Assembly (NCBI GenBank): GCA_017309115.1
Contig: JAFLEF010000001.1
Location: 248,616-312,615, forward strand
Direction: 5' to 3'
Source of the DNA: Verrucomicrobiota bacterium
GTDB taxonomy: Bacteria > Verrucomicrobiota > Verrucomicrobiia > Limisphaerales > UBA9464
DNA: 64,000 nucleotides
Numbering within the stretch: position 1 is the first letter of the stretch; each line of letters starts with the position of its first letter. The notes under the pieces are model-generated. The model saw only the letters and a list, made by a program, of their open reading frames with translations. It was not told the DNA's origin and searched no databases. Positions 36,283-46,708 of this stretch are shown piece by piece. Both the position numbers and the translations under genes were made by a program.

Positions 36283-39200
36283 CCCCCTCCCCCATCCTCT
36301 GCGGGAGCTGCGGACGGCCCTTGCCCCGGGATGAATCCGGGGGCAACTGCCCGTGGTGTCTGCTCGCGGGCGCGCTGGAGGTCCCGCAAACCCTGGCGGC
36401 CGAGTCCGCACCGCAGGCTCCATCCCCCGAGATGGAACCGCTGCAGTCGGAGGAGGCCGGCGCACAGGTCGGAAGATACCGGCTCCTCCAGAAGCTGGGC
36501 GAAGGCGGTTTCGGAATCGTGTACATGGCGGAGCAGCGGGAACCCGTAAAGCGCCGGGTGGCCCTCAAGATCATCAAGCTGGGCATGGACACGCGGCAGG
36601 TGGTGGCGCGTTTCGAGGCCGAGCGGCAGGCCCTGGCGCTCATGGACCACCCGAACATCTGCAAGGTCCTCGACGGCGGAGCCACCGAGACCGGGAGACC
36701 CTACTTCGTCATGGAGTTGGTGCGAGGGGTCCCAATCACCCGGTTCTGCAACGAGACCGGCCTGGGAATCCGCGAACGTCTGGAGTTGTTCATCCAGGTC
36801 TGCCAGGCGGTGCAGCACGCGCACCAGAAGGGCATCATCCACCGCGACATCAAGCCCTCGAACGTCCTGGTCACCCTGCATGACGGGCTGCCCGTGCCCA
36901 AGGTGATTGACTTCGGCATCGCCAAGGCCACGCAGCACGAGCTCACGGAGAAGACCGTCTTCACCCAGTTCCATCACCTCATTGGCACCCCGGCCTACAT
37001 GAGTCCGGAGCAGGCGGAGATGAGCAGCCTCGACATTGATACGAGGTCGGACATCTACAGCCTGGGCGTGCTGTTGTACGAGCTGCTGGTGGGACGCACC
37101 CCGTTGGACAATCGCGAGCTCCTCGTCGGCGGCCACGAGGAGATCCGGCGGCGGATCCGGGAACAGGATCCGGCCAAACCCTCAACCCGGGTCAGCACCC
37201 TCGAGGGCAGCGAGCGCGTGCTGGTCGCGCGGCAGCGTGCGGCGGATCCTGCCACGCTGGGATCTGAACTCCGCGGGGACCTGGACTGGATCGTTCTCAA
37301 GGCCCTCGAGAAGGACCGCCGACGGCGGTATGAAACGGCCAACGGATTCGCGCTGGATATCCGCCGCCATCTGGATCACGAGCCGGTGCTGGCCGCCCCT
37401 CCGAGCCGCCTGTACCAGCTGGGAAAGTATGTTCGGAGACACCGTGCGGCGGTGACTGGGGTGGCGAGCCTGGCGGTGGTCCTGATCCTCGGCTCGCTGA
37501 TCAGCGGCTGGCAGGCGGTCCGGGCCACCCGGGCACGCAATGCCGCCCGGCAGGCCGAGGACACCGCCCGGCACACCGCCTATGCTGCGCAGATGCTGGT
37601 GGCCCAGTCCGATTGGGATACCGCCAACCTGAGCCACCTCCGCCGGCTGCTGGCCGAAACGGCCTCCCACCCGGATCGCGGGTTCGAGTGGTATTACTGG
37701 CAGCGTCAATGCCGGCTCGACCTGTTCACCCTGAAGGGACATCAGGGGAGGATCCATCAGGTCGCCTTCTCTCCGGACGGGGCGCAGCTCGCGAGCGTTG
37801 CCGGGGATCGGCTGGTGAGGCTTTGGGACCCCCGGACCGGCGAGCACCTGAAGACGCTCCCGGGGCATGCGCATCCGGTATGGAGCGTGGCCTTCTCCCC
37901 CGATGGAGCCCGGCTGGCGAGCGCCGACTCCGAGTCCACAGTCAAGGTTTGGGACGTGACCAACGGTGAGGTGCTGTGGTCGGTCCCGGCCGGGATCGGC
38001 GGTGTGACCGGGGTCCGGTTTTCGGGGGATGCCCGAACGCTGGCCGCCTCGGGAGAGTCCGGCGCCGCCGTGGCGTTCGATTCCCAGTCCGGTGAGGCAT
38101 TGCGGAGGACGCCACCCCTGGACCCCAAGGAGGTCAAGATCTCCCTCACCACCCTCTCACCGGACCTGAAGACCGCGGCCATCGGCCTAAGTAACGGGGA
38201 CATCGTTCTGCGGGACCTGGAGACGGGAATGCCGCGATTGAAGACCGACTGGCCACGGCCTCCCGAGGCCGGCTACCACTTCATCATGAGCCTCGCCTTC
38301 TCGCCCGATGGCGCGCGGCTCGCCCTGGGGGCGGCAGACGCCACGGTCCGGGTGGTCGAGACCGGCACCGGGGCGGTCACGCTCGACCTCAGGAACGACT
38401 GGACGCGGCCCGAGGTGATCGTGGCGTTTTCCCCCTCGGGCAGCGAACTCGCCATGGCCGGGGATCGAACGGTGTCATTCCGATCCCTGAACGGGGGTCC
38501 TTCGCATCCCCCGCTCAAAGGGCATGGGACGGACATTCTGACGCTGGCGTACTCTCCCGACGGCGAGCGCCTGGCCAGTGGGGACCTCGGGGGCACGATC
38601 AAGCTGTGGTCGCTAGACCCGCAGCGGGAGAGACGGCGGATGCGCGGACACCACACGTCCCTGCGGACGGTCGCCGTGTCCCGGGATGGGCGGAAGATTC
38701 TCTCTTCGGATTGGCGGGAGCGAACGGTGATCTGGGACGCCGACACCGGTGAGCGATGGCGGGAGCTGGATGTTGCCGGCCCGTCCGCCTTGTTTCCGGA
38801 TGGCCGGCGGCTCCTGGCAGCCCAGACGAAAAACTATTTCGGGCGAAATTCCCTCGTGATGGTGGACCTCGATACGGGCACAAAGTCCCCGGGGCCGCGA
38901 GTGGAGGATGTCGAGGCGGTTGCCGTCTCGCCGGATGGGGAACGCATGGCGACGCTGGGCCGGGATCGCATGGCCCGCCTCTGGGATGTTGCGACCGGAG
39001 GGGAGCTGCGAGCCCAGGCGGTGTCCTTCAGCTTCTTCCCGTTCCTCGCCTTCTCGCCGGATGGCAGCCTTCTGGCGATGGGCGGCGGGGATGGAGTCAT
39101 GCTCTGGCGCACCGCGGATGGAAGCGTCGTGACCCCCCCGCGCCTCCAGCGGGAGTGCGGAAAGGTCCACTCCGCCGCCTTTTCCCCGGACGGAACGCAG

Positions 39201-39557
39201 CTGGTCCTAGGCACGGATGAGGCGGTGAGTGTCTGGGACCTGGCCGGCGACCAACGGCTCCTGCTCCTGGCCGGGCACACCCGGTACGTGCCTGCGGTCG
39301 GATTCTCGCCGGACGGCAAGCGGCTGCTCTCCGGCAGCGACGACGGCACCATCCGCCTGTGGCACAGCGTCACCGGACGGGAATTGATGACCCTCCGCGC
39401 ACACCCACGGGGGGTCGTGAGGGCTGCGTTCTCACCGGATGGCACCCGCCTGGTCACCGCCAGTGCCAGCGAGGACGCCACCGTATCGATTTGGAGGAGC
39501 GCTTCCCGGGACCAGGTCACCACTGAGAGGAATCTCGAGACCGGCGATCGGGACTAG
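36279..39557 (+). CDS. membrane Ser/Thr protein kinase with WD40 repeats
   Basis: A 1092-residue protein with an N-terminal zinc-ribbon motif CGSCGRPLP...GGNCPWC (8-27), then a kinase domain with LGEGGFG (73-79), VALK lysine 97, HRDIKPSN (Asp190) and DFG 211-213, plus [13 protein letters not shown] transmembrane helix lies near 388-412, followed by about 650 residues of WD40 repeats ([20 protein letters not shown]-type). Catalytic residues are complete. Its ATG overlaps the sigma stop, so synthesis of the two proteins is coupled. The target is unknown; the paired sigma factor is an obvious candidate by inference. Confidence 0.93.
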   Translation: MTPSPILCGSCGRPLPRDESGGNCPWCLLAGALEVPQTLAAESAPQAPSPEMEPLQSEEAGAQVGRYRLLQKLGEGGFGIVYMAEQREPVKRRVALKIIKLGMDTRQVVARFEAERQALALMDHPNICKVLDGGATETGRPYFVMELVRGVPITRFCNETGLGIRERLELFIQVCQAVQHAHQKGIIHRDIKPSNVLVTLHDGLPVPKVIDFGIAKATQHELTEKTVFTQFHHLIGTPAYMSPEQAEMSSLDIDTRSDIYSLGVLLYELLVGRTPLDNRELLVGGHEEIRRRIREQDPAKPSTRVSTLEGSERVLVARQRAADPATLGSELRGDLDWIVLKALEKDRRRRYETANGFALDIRRHLDHEPVLAAPPSRLYQLGKYVRRHRAAVTGVASLAVVLILGSLISGWQAVRATRARNAARQAEDTARHTAYAAQMLVAQSDWDTANLSHLRRLLAETASHPDRGFEWYYWQRQCRLDLFTLKGHQGRIHQVAFSPDGAQLASVAGDRLVRLWDPRTGEHLKTLPGHAHPVWSVAFSPDGARLASADSESTVKVWDVTNGEVLWSVPAGIGGVTGVRFSGDARTLAASGESGAAVAFDSQSGEALRRTPPLDPKEVKISLTTLSPDLKTAAIGLSNGDIVLRDLETGMPRLKTDWPRPPEAGYHFIMSLAFSPDGARLALGAADATVRVVETGTGAVTLDLRNDWTRPEVIVAFSPSGSELAMAGDRTVSFRSLNGGPSHPPLKGHGTDILTLAYSPDGERLASGDLGGTIKLWSLDPQRERRRMRGHHTSLRTVAVSRDGRKILSSDWRERTVIWDADTGERWRELDVAGPSALFPDGRRLLAAQTKNYFGRNSLVMVDLDTGTKSPGPRVEDVEAVAVSPDGERMATLGRDRMARLWDVATGGELRAQAVSFSFFPFLAFSPDGSLLAMGGGDGVMLWRTADGSVVTPPRLQRECGKVHSAAFSPDGTQLVLGTDEAVSVWDLAGDQRLLLLAGHTRYVPAVGFSPDGKRLLSGSDDGTIRLWHSVTGRELMTLRAHPRGVVRAAFSPDGTRLVTASASEDATVSIWRSASRDQVTTERNLETGDRD

Positions 39558-39613
39558 GACGCAGCAGCAGGCCTTTCTAACGGTCGAAGCCCTCCAGGAA
39601 ATTGCCCGGGGCA

Positions 39614-39800
39614 CGGTAACGAATCTGCTCGCCGCCCAAGAGACCAACCCGGTTTCTTCCCAAGACCTCGCGGGCCGGAGCCAGCGGCGGTGGTACTTTG
39701 GATCCATTTTGGCTCGCGGGTCAGGCCGACCCATTGACATCGCCCCGTTTGCTCGTTTCCGTTCGGGCGAAACTGGGTGGAGGCGCCTTGGCTTCCACTC
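39614..39800. repeat. dispersed 187-bp repeat, copy C, fused to ldhA 3' remnant
   Basis: Matches copy B (32139-32325) base for base apart from scattered changes. To its left, 39568-39640 encodes [20 protein letters not shown] then LAAQE, nearly identical to the C-terminus of LdhA (30714-30791). So a partial duplicate of the ldhA 3' end runs into the repeat. It lies between the third kinase gene and the Cys-pair protein gene. No intact gene is encoded. Confidence 0.8.
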
Positions 39801-39849
39801 CCGAAAAACGTCACGACAAACTCCCACCGCGGACCCTGTTCCGCCTCCC

Positions 39850-41487
39850 ATGAAGCCTGTCACCTTGTTGCTTGCCTGCCTCACACTCATCGCCACCTCC
39901 CTCCGACTGACTCCTTCCGCATCCGCCGCCGAATCACCGCGGCTCACGGCCAGCCTTCTCGGCGAGGCGGAACTCGTGTTGCAGTGGCCGGTCGAATCGA
40001 CGCCCCAACGACTCGAATTCTCCGTCCAGATCGGAACGGAGCCGACCTGGCAGACACTGGACGTGGTTCCCCGGCAAGTGGGAGGCTCCTGGGAGGTTCG
40101 CCTTCCCACAGCGACCCCGGCCCGCTTCTTCCGCCTGCGCGAAACGGACAATCGACCCACCGCCTTCTTTCTTCCCGATTCGGCACCCACCCGAAACTTT
40201 GAAGTGGAATACGACGGTCAAGGCAACCTGCATTTCGCCTACGTCCGGCATTCGAGTCAGCCGGAGGTTCAAGAAGTCGTCTACGGGACCTGTCCGGCCG
40301 GACGAGACTGCGACCGGCCCGAAAACTGGAACACGGTCGTGGTCCACTCGGGAGCCATTGGCACACTGCAACTGGAGGTGACGGCCGATGGTCGTCCGCG
40401 GCTGGCCTTGCAGGATCAGTACACCGTCGCGGGATCGCGCCTCGCCTACCTGGCCTGCGAGGGGAACTGCCTGCAGTCGACCGCGTGGCGTGGGCTCGCG
40501 TTAGGGGAGAACCTGCCCGTGGGAGAAGTGTTTGGGAGGCACACGGACCAGCGCTGGTTTGCCATTGATGCGGCCGGCCGGCCACGTCTCCTCGTATCGA
40601 ATCCCGACGGCGCATTTTTTCTCGCCTGCGATCAAGGCTGCACCGAGCCATCGGGCGATTGGTCCAACACCCCTTTGGACACCACCGGCAATCCGTTTCT
40701 CAGCAGCCAATTGTTCACTCCTGTTCTCCAGCTCGGGCCGGATGGCCAGCCCCATATCCTGGGGCAAAACAGCCGGGAACTGGTTTACCTCACGGCGCGG
40801 GGTGACTTTCGGCAGGCGGACAATTGGCGGCGACTGGTGCTGAGTGATCCCATGATCCAAGGGGTGCGCGATGAGCCGCCGGTCGCCCTTCAGTTCGCGA
40901 CGGATCTGGATCTGGAACTGGATCGGCAGGGCGGCTTGGTCGCCGCGTTCGGGGGATTGGTCCCGGGAATTATTGAGCCGCGAACTTACCTCTTCCGCTG
41001 CCCGAACGGTTGTGACGAGCTATCCAACTGGGGTGGCCGGCCTTTTCCGGGGACCGTTTCCGGCGGACTGGATCTCGCTCTCGACTCCTCCGACCGTCCC
41101 TTTTTCGTTTTGGCCGGTCAGATGCCATCCGGGGAGCGGCGGGTCCAGGTGGCCACGTGCGACGGAGGAGACTGCTATGACTTCAACGCGAACTGGCGGG
41201 CCACCACCGTCGGCACATCCACCCAACTGGAAATCGAACGGCCCGTGAAACGACAACCAGAAACCCCGGCGCTTTGCTCCATTCCCACCACCAGTTGGGA
41301 GTTCGCCGCTAGCCGACTGATCTTCCGACCCGACGGCACGCCTCGCTTGGTCAGCAACGCCGTGGCGACCAGCATCTGTCAGCCCGGCATGGACGAATGG
41401 GTGGATCGCTGGGGCGTTACGCGACGGGGTCGGACCATTGACGTCTGGGTCATCGAGGCCCGCGCCCGTTGGTCCGCACTTCCTTGA
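39850..41487 (+). CDS. secreted propeller-like protein with periodic cysteine pairs
   Basis: A 545-residue protein from the ATG at 39850 with signal peptide MKPVTLLLACLTLIATSLRL-TPSASA. An open frame upstream only crosses the repeat. Residues ~30-100 form the shared WPVESTPQRLEFSVQIG...ARFFRLRE module. The remainder is built of ~65-residue units, each with a Cys pair followed by Trp: CPAGRDC...NW, CEGNC...W, CDQGC...DW, CPNGC...NW, CDGGDC...NW. This spacing and the DGRPRLALQ/DGQPHIL strands suggest a six- or seven-bladed propeller with one disulfide per blade. I do not recognise the family. Probably extracellular. Confidence 0.75.
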   Translation: MKPVTLLLACLTLIATSLRLTPSASAAESPRLTASLLGEAELVLQWPVESTPQRLEFSVQIGTEPTWQTLDVVPRQVGGSWEVRLPTATPARFFRLRETDNRPTAFFLPDSAPTRNFEVEYDGQGNLHFAYVRHSSQPEVQEVVYGTCPAGRDCDRPENWNTVVVHSGAIGTLQLEVTADGRPRLALQDQYTVAGSRLAYLACEGNCLQSTAWRGLALGENLPVGEVFGRHTDQRWFAIDAAGRPRLLVSNPDGAFFLACDQGCTEPSGDWSNTPLDTTGNPFLSSQLFTPVLQLGPDGQPHILGQNSRELVYLTARGDFRQADNWRRLVLSDPMIQGVRDEPPVALQFATDLDLELDRQGGLVAAFGGLVPGIIEPRTYLFRCPNGCDELSNWGGRPFPGTVSGGLDLALDSSDRPFFVLAGQMPSGERRVQVATCDGGDCYDFNANWRATTVGTSTQLEIERPVKRQPETPALCSIPTTSWEFAASRLIFRPDGTPRLVSNAVATSICQPGMDEWVDRWGVTRRGRTIDVWVIEARARWSALP

Positions 41488-41596
41488 TAAACTCAACGTC
41501 GCACTCCACACGCTCCGAACGACCCAAATTCCTCTGGCCAGCGACAAGCTCATTCAACAAGGTGCTCTCCTATGAACTGAGACCACTCACATCACT

Positions 41597-41605
41597 TGAT
41601 ATACT
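41597..41605 (+). promoter_or_regulatory. candidate extended -10 promoter for the PcfJ-like gene
   Basis: TGATATACT is a near-consensus extended -10 (TGnTATAAT) in a local AT-rich patch, 136 bases before the ATG at 41742. No good -35 is visible, which an extended -10 does not strictly need. No other feature is seen in 41488-41741. Confidence 0.3.
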
Positions 41606-41741
41606 AAAATTCTTCCGCTGAGGGAAACCTCCGCAGTGGTGGAGACGGATTGCATTCGCGGCACTGTGCCCGGACGTCGCCACCCCGGGTCCCCTTCGGT
41701 CACGGTCGCGTGTCGGCCAGTGGAGAGTTTTCGATCAAGAG

Positions 41742-43232
41742 ATGTCTCAGTTTGGAATTGGGCAGTATCGGATTCCTCTCCGCCATGGCTCCCGGAGATC
41801 CCGTCAGCGCTTCGACCGCCGTTGGAGTCTGGCTGCGGAAGCGACCTTGGATACCGAGGATCGGCTCCAAGAGTCGACGCCCATACACGATCCGCTCGCG
41901 GTCGAGGACCAGTGGCTGGATGAATTCTTCCCGGTGGAGCGCATCCCGAGTTGTTGGTGGCTCCTGATCGCCTCCGGAGCCGGACGTTTGATGTTCCGGG
42001 AGTCGGCGACAACCCACACAACTCCGGACGGACCCCGCGACGTGGCGAATCCGGTGCGCGGGGCGGACCCGTTCCGGCAGTTCGAGGACGTTCACCTCTT
42101 CGTCCAGGAGACGCTCAGGGACCCGACGCCTTTCACCAACGACCAGGAACAGGCGATCACCCGTTTGGGAGCACTTCCGCATTTCCACGAGTGTGAGGCC
42201 ATCGGATTCGGCACCGCCGCGTCCGAGATCCTGGAACTCATCATCAGATTGCACCTCCTTTGGAGTCGTTCTCCGCACGATTGGCAGCCGACCAGAGGAA
42301 CCCCCGAGCAAAACCTCGCCGATCTGTTCGCCCATCTGATCTACCAATACCCAGTGCCACCTTGGTTGGACAGTCGAAGGAATGCCCAGCTTCTCGACGC
42401 GCGGGATCTCAACTGGCTGGCCCTGACCCTCTTCGTCGGTCGGGGCGGCAGTTTCAATCACGCGGCCGAGTACCTCTTCCTCGACTTCCGGGGTCGCCCC
42501 CTCTTCACGCGCCGCGGGGTTTTTCATCTGGGGAACGCTCCCGATTACGCCACCGTGGACGAGGCGGTGTACCACGCCTTGATCCTCCAATCCGGCGGCG
42601 ACGAACCGGCACTCTGGGATTTCCTGGCGCGGTTCCGACTGCCGTCCCCAATGTTCGGCGCGGCGATGGTGCGCGAAGTTGCCCCCTGGTTGGCGAAGAA
42701 CCGTTCGAACCTCGCCCCTGGTATTGGTCTGCTCGTGATCGCCTGGTTTTGTTTCCGAATGGAAGGGCCTCCCGACGCCCACCGGCAACTCACGCTTCGG
42801 CGACGTTCGGTCCGCTCGGTGCTGGCGGAGATCCGCTCCGACCTAAGCGGGGCGCAGCGTTGGAAGTGGTGTTGGAGGCTCCCGTTGAGCTGGAACGACA
42901 CCTTCTGCGGATGGGATCGCGTGGTCACTACGGCCGACCTCACCTGGCGCTTCACTCAAATCTGCACCCTGGTCCGGCTGGCCCAGGAGTCGGAGGAAAT
43001 GAACCACTGTGTCGTCCTGTATTTCCAAGCATGCGCCTGGGGCAAGACCCTCATCTTCTCCCTCAGGAGCGACCGAGGCGATCGACTGACCCTCCAGATC
43101 TGTCCCCTGACTCACTTCGTGCTGCAGATTCGCGGCTACGCCAATCGTCCCCCCAGCCCCACCGAGCTCGCCGTCGTGGACGAATGGATGCGATCAACCA
43201 CGTTCAGGTCGGCAGTTCCCCGACCGACCTAG
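41742..43232 (+). CDS. PcfJ-like domain protein
   Basis: A 496-residue soluble protein. The C-terminal ~110 residues match the PcfJ-like pattern: LVRLAQESEEMNHCVVLYFQ, then a helix ending WGKTLIFSLRSDRGDRLTLQ, and a last strand LQIRGYANRPPSPTEL. The domain was named for a conjugative-plasmid protein, but its biochemical role is not established. The N-terminal ~360 residues are helical and unrecognised. There are no plasmid transfer genes nearby, so it may be a stand-alone chromosomal member. The ATG has only a weak AG-rich stretch before it, so the exact start is not certain. Confidence 0.7.
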   Translation: MSQFGIGQYRIPLRHGSRRSRQRFDRRWSLAAEATLDTEDRLQESTPIHDPLAVEDQWLDEFFPVERIPSCWWLLIASGAGRLMFRESATTHTTPDGPRDVANPVRGADPFRQFEDVHLFVQETLRDPTPFTNDQEQAITRLGALPHFHECEAIGFGTAASEILELIIRLHLLWSRSPHDWQPTRGTPEQNLADLFAHLIYQYPVPPWLDSRRNAQLLDARDLNWLALTLFVGRGGSFNHAAEYLFLDFRGRPLFTRRGVFHLGNAPDYATVDEAVYHALILQSGGDEPALWDFLARFRLPSPMFGAAMVREVAPWLAKNRSNLAPGIGLLVIAWFCFRMEGPPDAHRQLTLRRRSVRSVLAEIRSDLSGAQRWKWCWRLPLSWNDTFCGWDRVVTTADLTWRFTQICTLVRLAQESEEMNHCVVLYFQACAWGKTLIFSLRSDRGDRLTLQICPLTHFVLQIRGYANRPPSPTELAVVDEWMRSTTFRSAVPRPT

Positions 43233-43291
43233 GCTGCTGGACCGTTCCTCGGCCAGAATCCACGCCAGCTGCAGTACCGCACTTCGATTAA

Positions 43292-43321
43292 GCGCCCCGG
43301 TCGTGCCATTGACCGGGGCGC
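43292..43321. terminator. bidirectional hairpin terminator
   Basis: GCGCCCCGGTC (43292-43302) and GACCGGGGCGC (43311-43321) make a perfect 11-bp GC stem with an 8-base loop between the convergent PcfJ-like and metzincin genes. There is no long T-run on either side, but position and stem strength make it a likely transcription end in both directions. Confidence 0.7.
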
Positions 43322-43357
43322 CTCCAATACTGAGGATCGTCAGCACGCTCACGAAGA

Positions 43358-46300
43358 CTACTGCGGGGGCGTCCGGAGCCGGAAAAACTGAGCTTCCCCA
43401 TCCGCCCGAGTGGTAACGGTGGCGTTGGGTTCATAGCCTTCCAGGCGCACTTCGCCGCTAGGCTGCCACTCCTGAAGATCGACTGAGGATTCGATCCCAT
43501 AGCGGCCACCGACCACTCCGTGAATCCGAGCCTGAAATTTATCTCCACTCAGCGAAGAAGACTCGACCCAGGGAACAAGCTCATCGAGGCGCAATTTCAC
43601 TAGGGACAACCCAGAGCGGTCTGGCAGGTCGTCAAAGGACCCACTCAGAAGTAGTGTTCCGTCGCCAAAAACGCGGATCCGTCCACCGGCTACGCTCGCG
43701 TTGGGCAGGTCACCAGGATCGAAAGAGGAATCCAGTGTTCCATCGGCCTTCAGTCGTGCGACGAACGGCCGCTGCGCACCCGCGATGCGATTGAAAACGC
43801 CGCACACAATCATTCGCCCATCGGGAAGACACACCACATCCGAGACGTCTGCATCGGGATTGGGCGCCAAGAACGTGAGATCATTGGACCCATCTGCGTT
43901 GAGGCGTGCCAGCCTCCGGAGCGGACGCCCGCCCACCATATCAAAGTTCCCGATGAGAATGATCTTTCCATCGGGTTGGAAACGAATGCGCCACACCGGT
44001 CCCGACGCACCCGTGCGCAGTTTGAAGCTGCGATCGAGTGTCCCATCAACGTTGAGTCGGGCCACGTAGGGTGCCGAGACGCCGTCGACACGCTGGAACA
44101 ATCCGCCGATGAGAATGCGCCCATCCGGTTGTACGGCGATCGCCCCTACGACGGTGGAAGCCTCGTGAAGCGGGCCTCCTTGGGGCTGAAACGTTTCGTC
44201 CATCGCACCATCCGTCTTCAGGCGGACGATAAAGGGGTGGCGTTCTCCGTTAACCCTTTCAAAGCCGCCTCCCACGACGATTCGCCCATCGGGTTGGAAA
44301 GCGAAGTCCAAGATCGTGCTGTCGAAACTGATCCCTCGTCCAAAGTCCTCATCCAACCGGCCGTCCGGATGTAATCGAATCAGCGAACCCCTGGGCTCTC
44401 CATTGACCCTGGAAAACTGCCCGGCCACCACGATTCGGTTGTCCGGTTGAACCAGGACCCTCCGGATGACGGCATTGGCGGAGCCTTCACCGATGTTGTC
44501 GAGACGTCGGTGGCCTAGCAGGAGGGAGGGCGGGCGAAAGGATTCGTCCACGGTGCCGTCCGGTTTGAGTCGGGCGATGCCATCCCGTTCCAATCCGCCG
44601 ATGCGGGCGAAGTTTCCCCAGACCAGAAGCGAACCGTCGCCCCGCAGCGCCACATCCGCTTCCGTTCCAAGGCTGGTTCCGTATCCAGCCACCCAAGAAC
44701 CGACGCGTTGTTCGTCGAGAATCCGGATCACGTTGGTGCGCGCGCCAACGACCAAATTGAAGCTTCGATCCGGCCCAGGCTCGGTCCGATTCAAGACGGG
44801 AATCGCTATGAGGAAAGGTTCCCCCGACGGGATCCAAGTTCCATTCACGGCCTGATAATCCAAACCCGCGACCGCCGTGCCGTCTTCGGTATGGTAAGGA
44901 ACGACGCTGGCACCGGCAGAAGGGATTTGCGATGCCGAGATCCGCACCGTCGCGGTTCCGACCGTCTCCCGGACAATCGACAGACTGCCATCGAATGCGG
45001 CCAGGAAGTGCGAGTCCGGAACGGTTGCATCCCGCAGCGTCACCATCAGCGAACTATTCGTGCCCAGGCCGTGTTCGCCCTGCACTGAGGTCAGGTTGAG
45101 ACGAATAAGCTCCTCCGCTTCCACAGTCGCGTCGGTCAATAGAGGGATAACCAGTTCGGCGGTAGCTTGATTCGTGGCGAACACGACCAAGGTCGAAGCC
45201 GGACGGGTAAAATCGAGGCCCGAGGTGGCGGTGCTGGCCGGGTCGAAAAGAACATTGACGCGGGTGCTCGTCGCCAGGTCACCAGTCCGCACGAGCCGCA
45301 CCACAGCACTGCCATCCTGCTCCCGGACGATGAGGTCCTGTTCGGCGAACTCGATCCGGCTACGGGCATTCCGGTAACGGGCCACGTAGGGAGCGGTTTC
45401 GTTGATCGTGCGGGCGCCATCGGCTGCCCGTTCGTGGCCGGCGGGAACTCCCCGTGGCACGCCATCCAGATTCAGCCGCGGATTGCTGAAGTAGGGCGTG
45501 AGAATGCCGGGTTCGTAACTCATGACATCGGTGTAAGTCACCCCGTCCACCTGAAACCGATGGCCGAACATATAAGGCTTCCGGGCGGCGTAGAAGGCAG
45601 GATCGGTACCCCATGGGTGCTCGCGGTCGTGGTCACAGCCGAGCAGGTGCCCCAATTCGTGGGGCAGATTCGAACCTTCCCGGTAGAGGGTAAACCGGCG
45701 CACCAGCATCCAACCAGTATTCGGATTACCCAGCGGAGGTGTGATATCTCCGGCCCAGCCCCAGATGCCATTCTTGTCGGATTCGACAATTAAGCAGACG
45801 AGGTCCGCCTGGTAGTCGTTGCGCAATTGAGTCACCCGTTCAAAGCCGCCCGTGCCGCTGCCAAGACGATTGGCATCGGTCGGTATGTCGCCGGATTCGT
45901 TATAGGGGATGAGACCAATGAACACCGGCTGGATGCGGACGTTGGCTTGGCTGTTGGTCAGGCGAAGGTTCGTAGAATCGACGCTTTCCAGAATTCGGCG
46001 GCGGAGACCCTTTTCATCACCTTCACCCGCCAGCGCCTTGGGGGTATAGAGAAACATCACCTCAATCACGGTTGGCTCGGCGAGGGTGTCGGCGGGAGGC
46101 AGGTCCACGGCGTGGCGACCCACTCCGGCGCGCGCACTCCCGAAGGCGTCCGCCGCGGCAGGCACTGGTTGTGGCACGGTTCCGCAGTAGGAATACGGGC
46201 GGCCGGACGTTCGGGTCACCTCGATCACCTCGCTGTCGCCTCGCGGGGCGATTCGAAAGTCACCCAGACCGGTCAAACGGACCAGACCCGTGACGCTCCG

Positions 46301-46708
46301 CCCCTCCAGTGTGAGGGCGACGTGGCTGGCTTCGTCGGTGGTCGCCCGTCCGAGGATGATGTGACCGCCCGTGGCCGTGACTTCCACTGATTCCACCGCA
46401 ACCGTGATGTCCTGATTCTTCAACAGGTCCAATCGAACCGTCTGACCCGGCTGCCACCCGTCAACGCCTCGGGCGACGACCTCCGGATTGAGGAGGAAGT
46501 GGCTAACCGCCGGAGGACCGAACTTCCTAGCTAGGAGAGTCTGCGGTTGAGCGGCCTCCGGAAGTGGGAGCAGAAGTCTCGGCAGATCCTCCGGTGCCCG
46601 GGGCGGCGGCGCGGCGGCAGTTACGTCGGGTAGGCCGAGCAGAGCGGTCAACGCAACGAGTACGATTCGACCGAACCGGATTTTCGTGGAAGGGCGAAGC
46701 AGGTGCAT
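43358..46708 (-). CDS. secreted metzincin metallopeptidase with Calx-beta and delta-60 repeats
   Basis: A 1116-residue protein closely parallel to the one at 11313: signal peptide (RIVLVALTALLGLPDVTAAA), pro-region, and a catalytic domain with HELGHLLGCDHD (350-361) and the Met-turn DVMSYEP. Two Calx-beta-like regions follow (about 450-660), then delta-60 repeats (LQPDGRILIGGLF, FQPDGRIVVGGGF) and the C-terminal GGRYGIESSVDLQEW...FFRLRTP module. The zinc site is complete, so an active secreted protease is likely. It lies after the fourth sigma-kinase pair, in the same order as at 7213-14696. It ends at the hairpin at 43292. Confidence 0.9.
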   Translation of the reverse strand: MHLLRPSTKIRFGRIVLVALTALLGLPDVTAAAPPPRAPEDLPRLLLPLPEAAQPQTLLARKFGPPAVSHFLLNPEVVARGVDGWQPGQTVRLDLLKNQDITVAVESVEVTATGGHIILGRATTDEASHVALTLEGRSVTGLVRLTGLGDFRIAPRGDSEVIEVTRTSGRPYSYCGTVPQPVPAAADAFGSARAGVGRHAVDLPPADTLAEPTVIEVMFLYTPKALAGEGDEKGLRRRILESVDSTNLRLTNSQANVRIQPVFIGLIPYNESGDIPTDANRLGSGTGGFERVTQLRNDYQADLVCLIVESDKNGIWGWAGDITPPLGNPNTGWMLVRRFTLYREGSNLPHELGHLLGCDHDREHPWGTDPAFYAARKPYMFGHRFQVDGVTYTDVMSYEPGILTPYFSNPRLNLDGVPRGVPAGHERAADGARTINETAPYVARYRNARSRIEFAEQDLIVREQDGSAVVRLVRTGDLATSTRVNVLFDPASTATSGLDFTRPASTLVVFATNQATAELVIPLLTDATVEAEELIRLNLTSVQGEHGLGTNSSLMVTLRDATVPDSHFLAAFDGSLSIVRETVGTATVRISASQIPSAGASVVPYHTEDGTAVAGLDYQAVNGTWIPSGEPFLIAIPVLNRTEPGPDRSFNLVVGARTNVIRILDEQRVGSWVAGYGTSLGTEADVALRGDGSLLVWGNFARIGGLERDGIARLKPDGTVDESFRPPSLLLGHRRLDNIGEGSANAVIRRVLVQPDNRIVVAGQFSRVNGEPRGSLIRLHPDGRLDEDFGRGISFDSTILDFAFQPDGRIVVGGGFERVNGERHPFIVRLKTDGAMDETFQPQGGPLHEASTVVGAIAVQPDGRILIGGLFQRVDGVSAPYVARLNVDGTLDRSFKLRTGASGPVWRIRFQPDGKIILIGNFDMVGGRPLRRLARLNADGSNDLTFLAPNPDADVSDVVCLPDGRMIVCGVFNRIAGAQRPFVARLKADGTLDSSFDPGDLPNASVAGGRIRVFGDGTLLLSGSFDDLPDRSGLSLVKLRLDELVPWVESSSLSGDKFQARIHGVVGGRYGIESSVDLQEWQPSGEVRLEGYEPNATVTTRADGEAQFFRLRTPPQ

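Noticed and set aside
39439-39849. Extended N-terminus for the Cys-pair protein
   Set aside because: It runs through the kinase 3' end and the repeat; a clear signal peptide starts at 39850.
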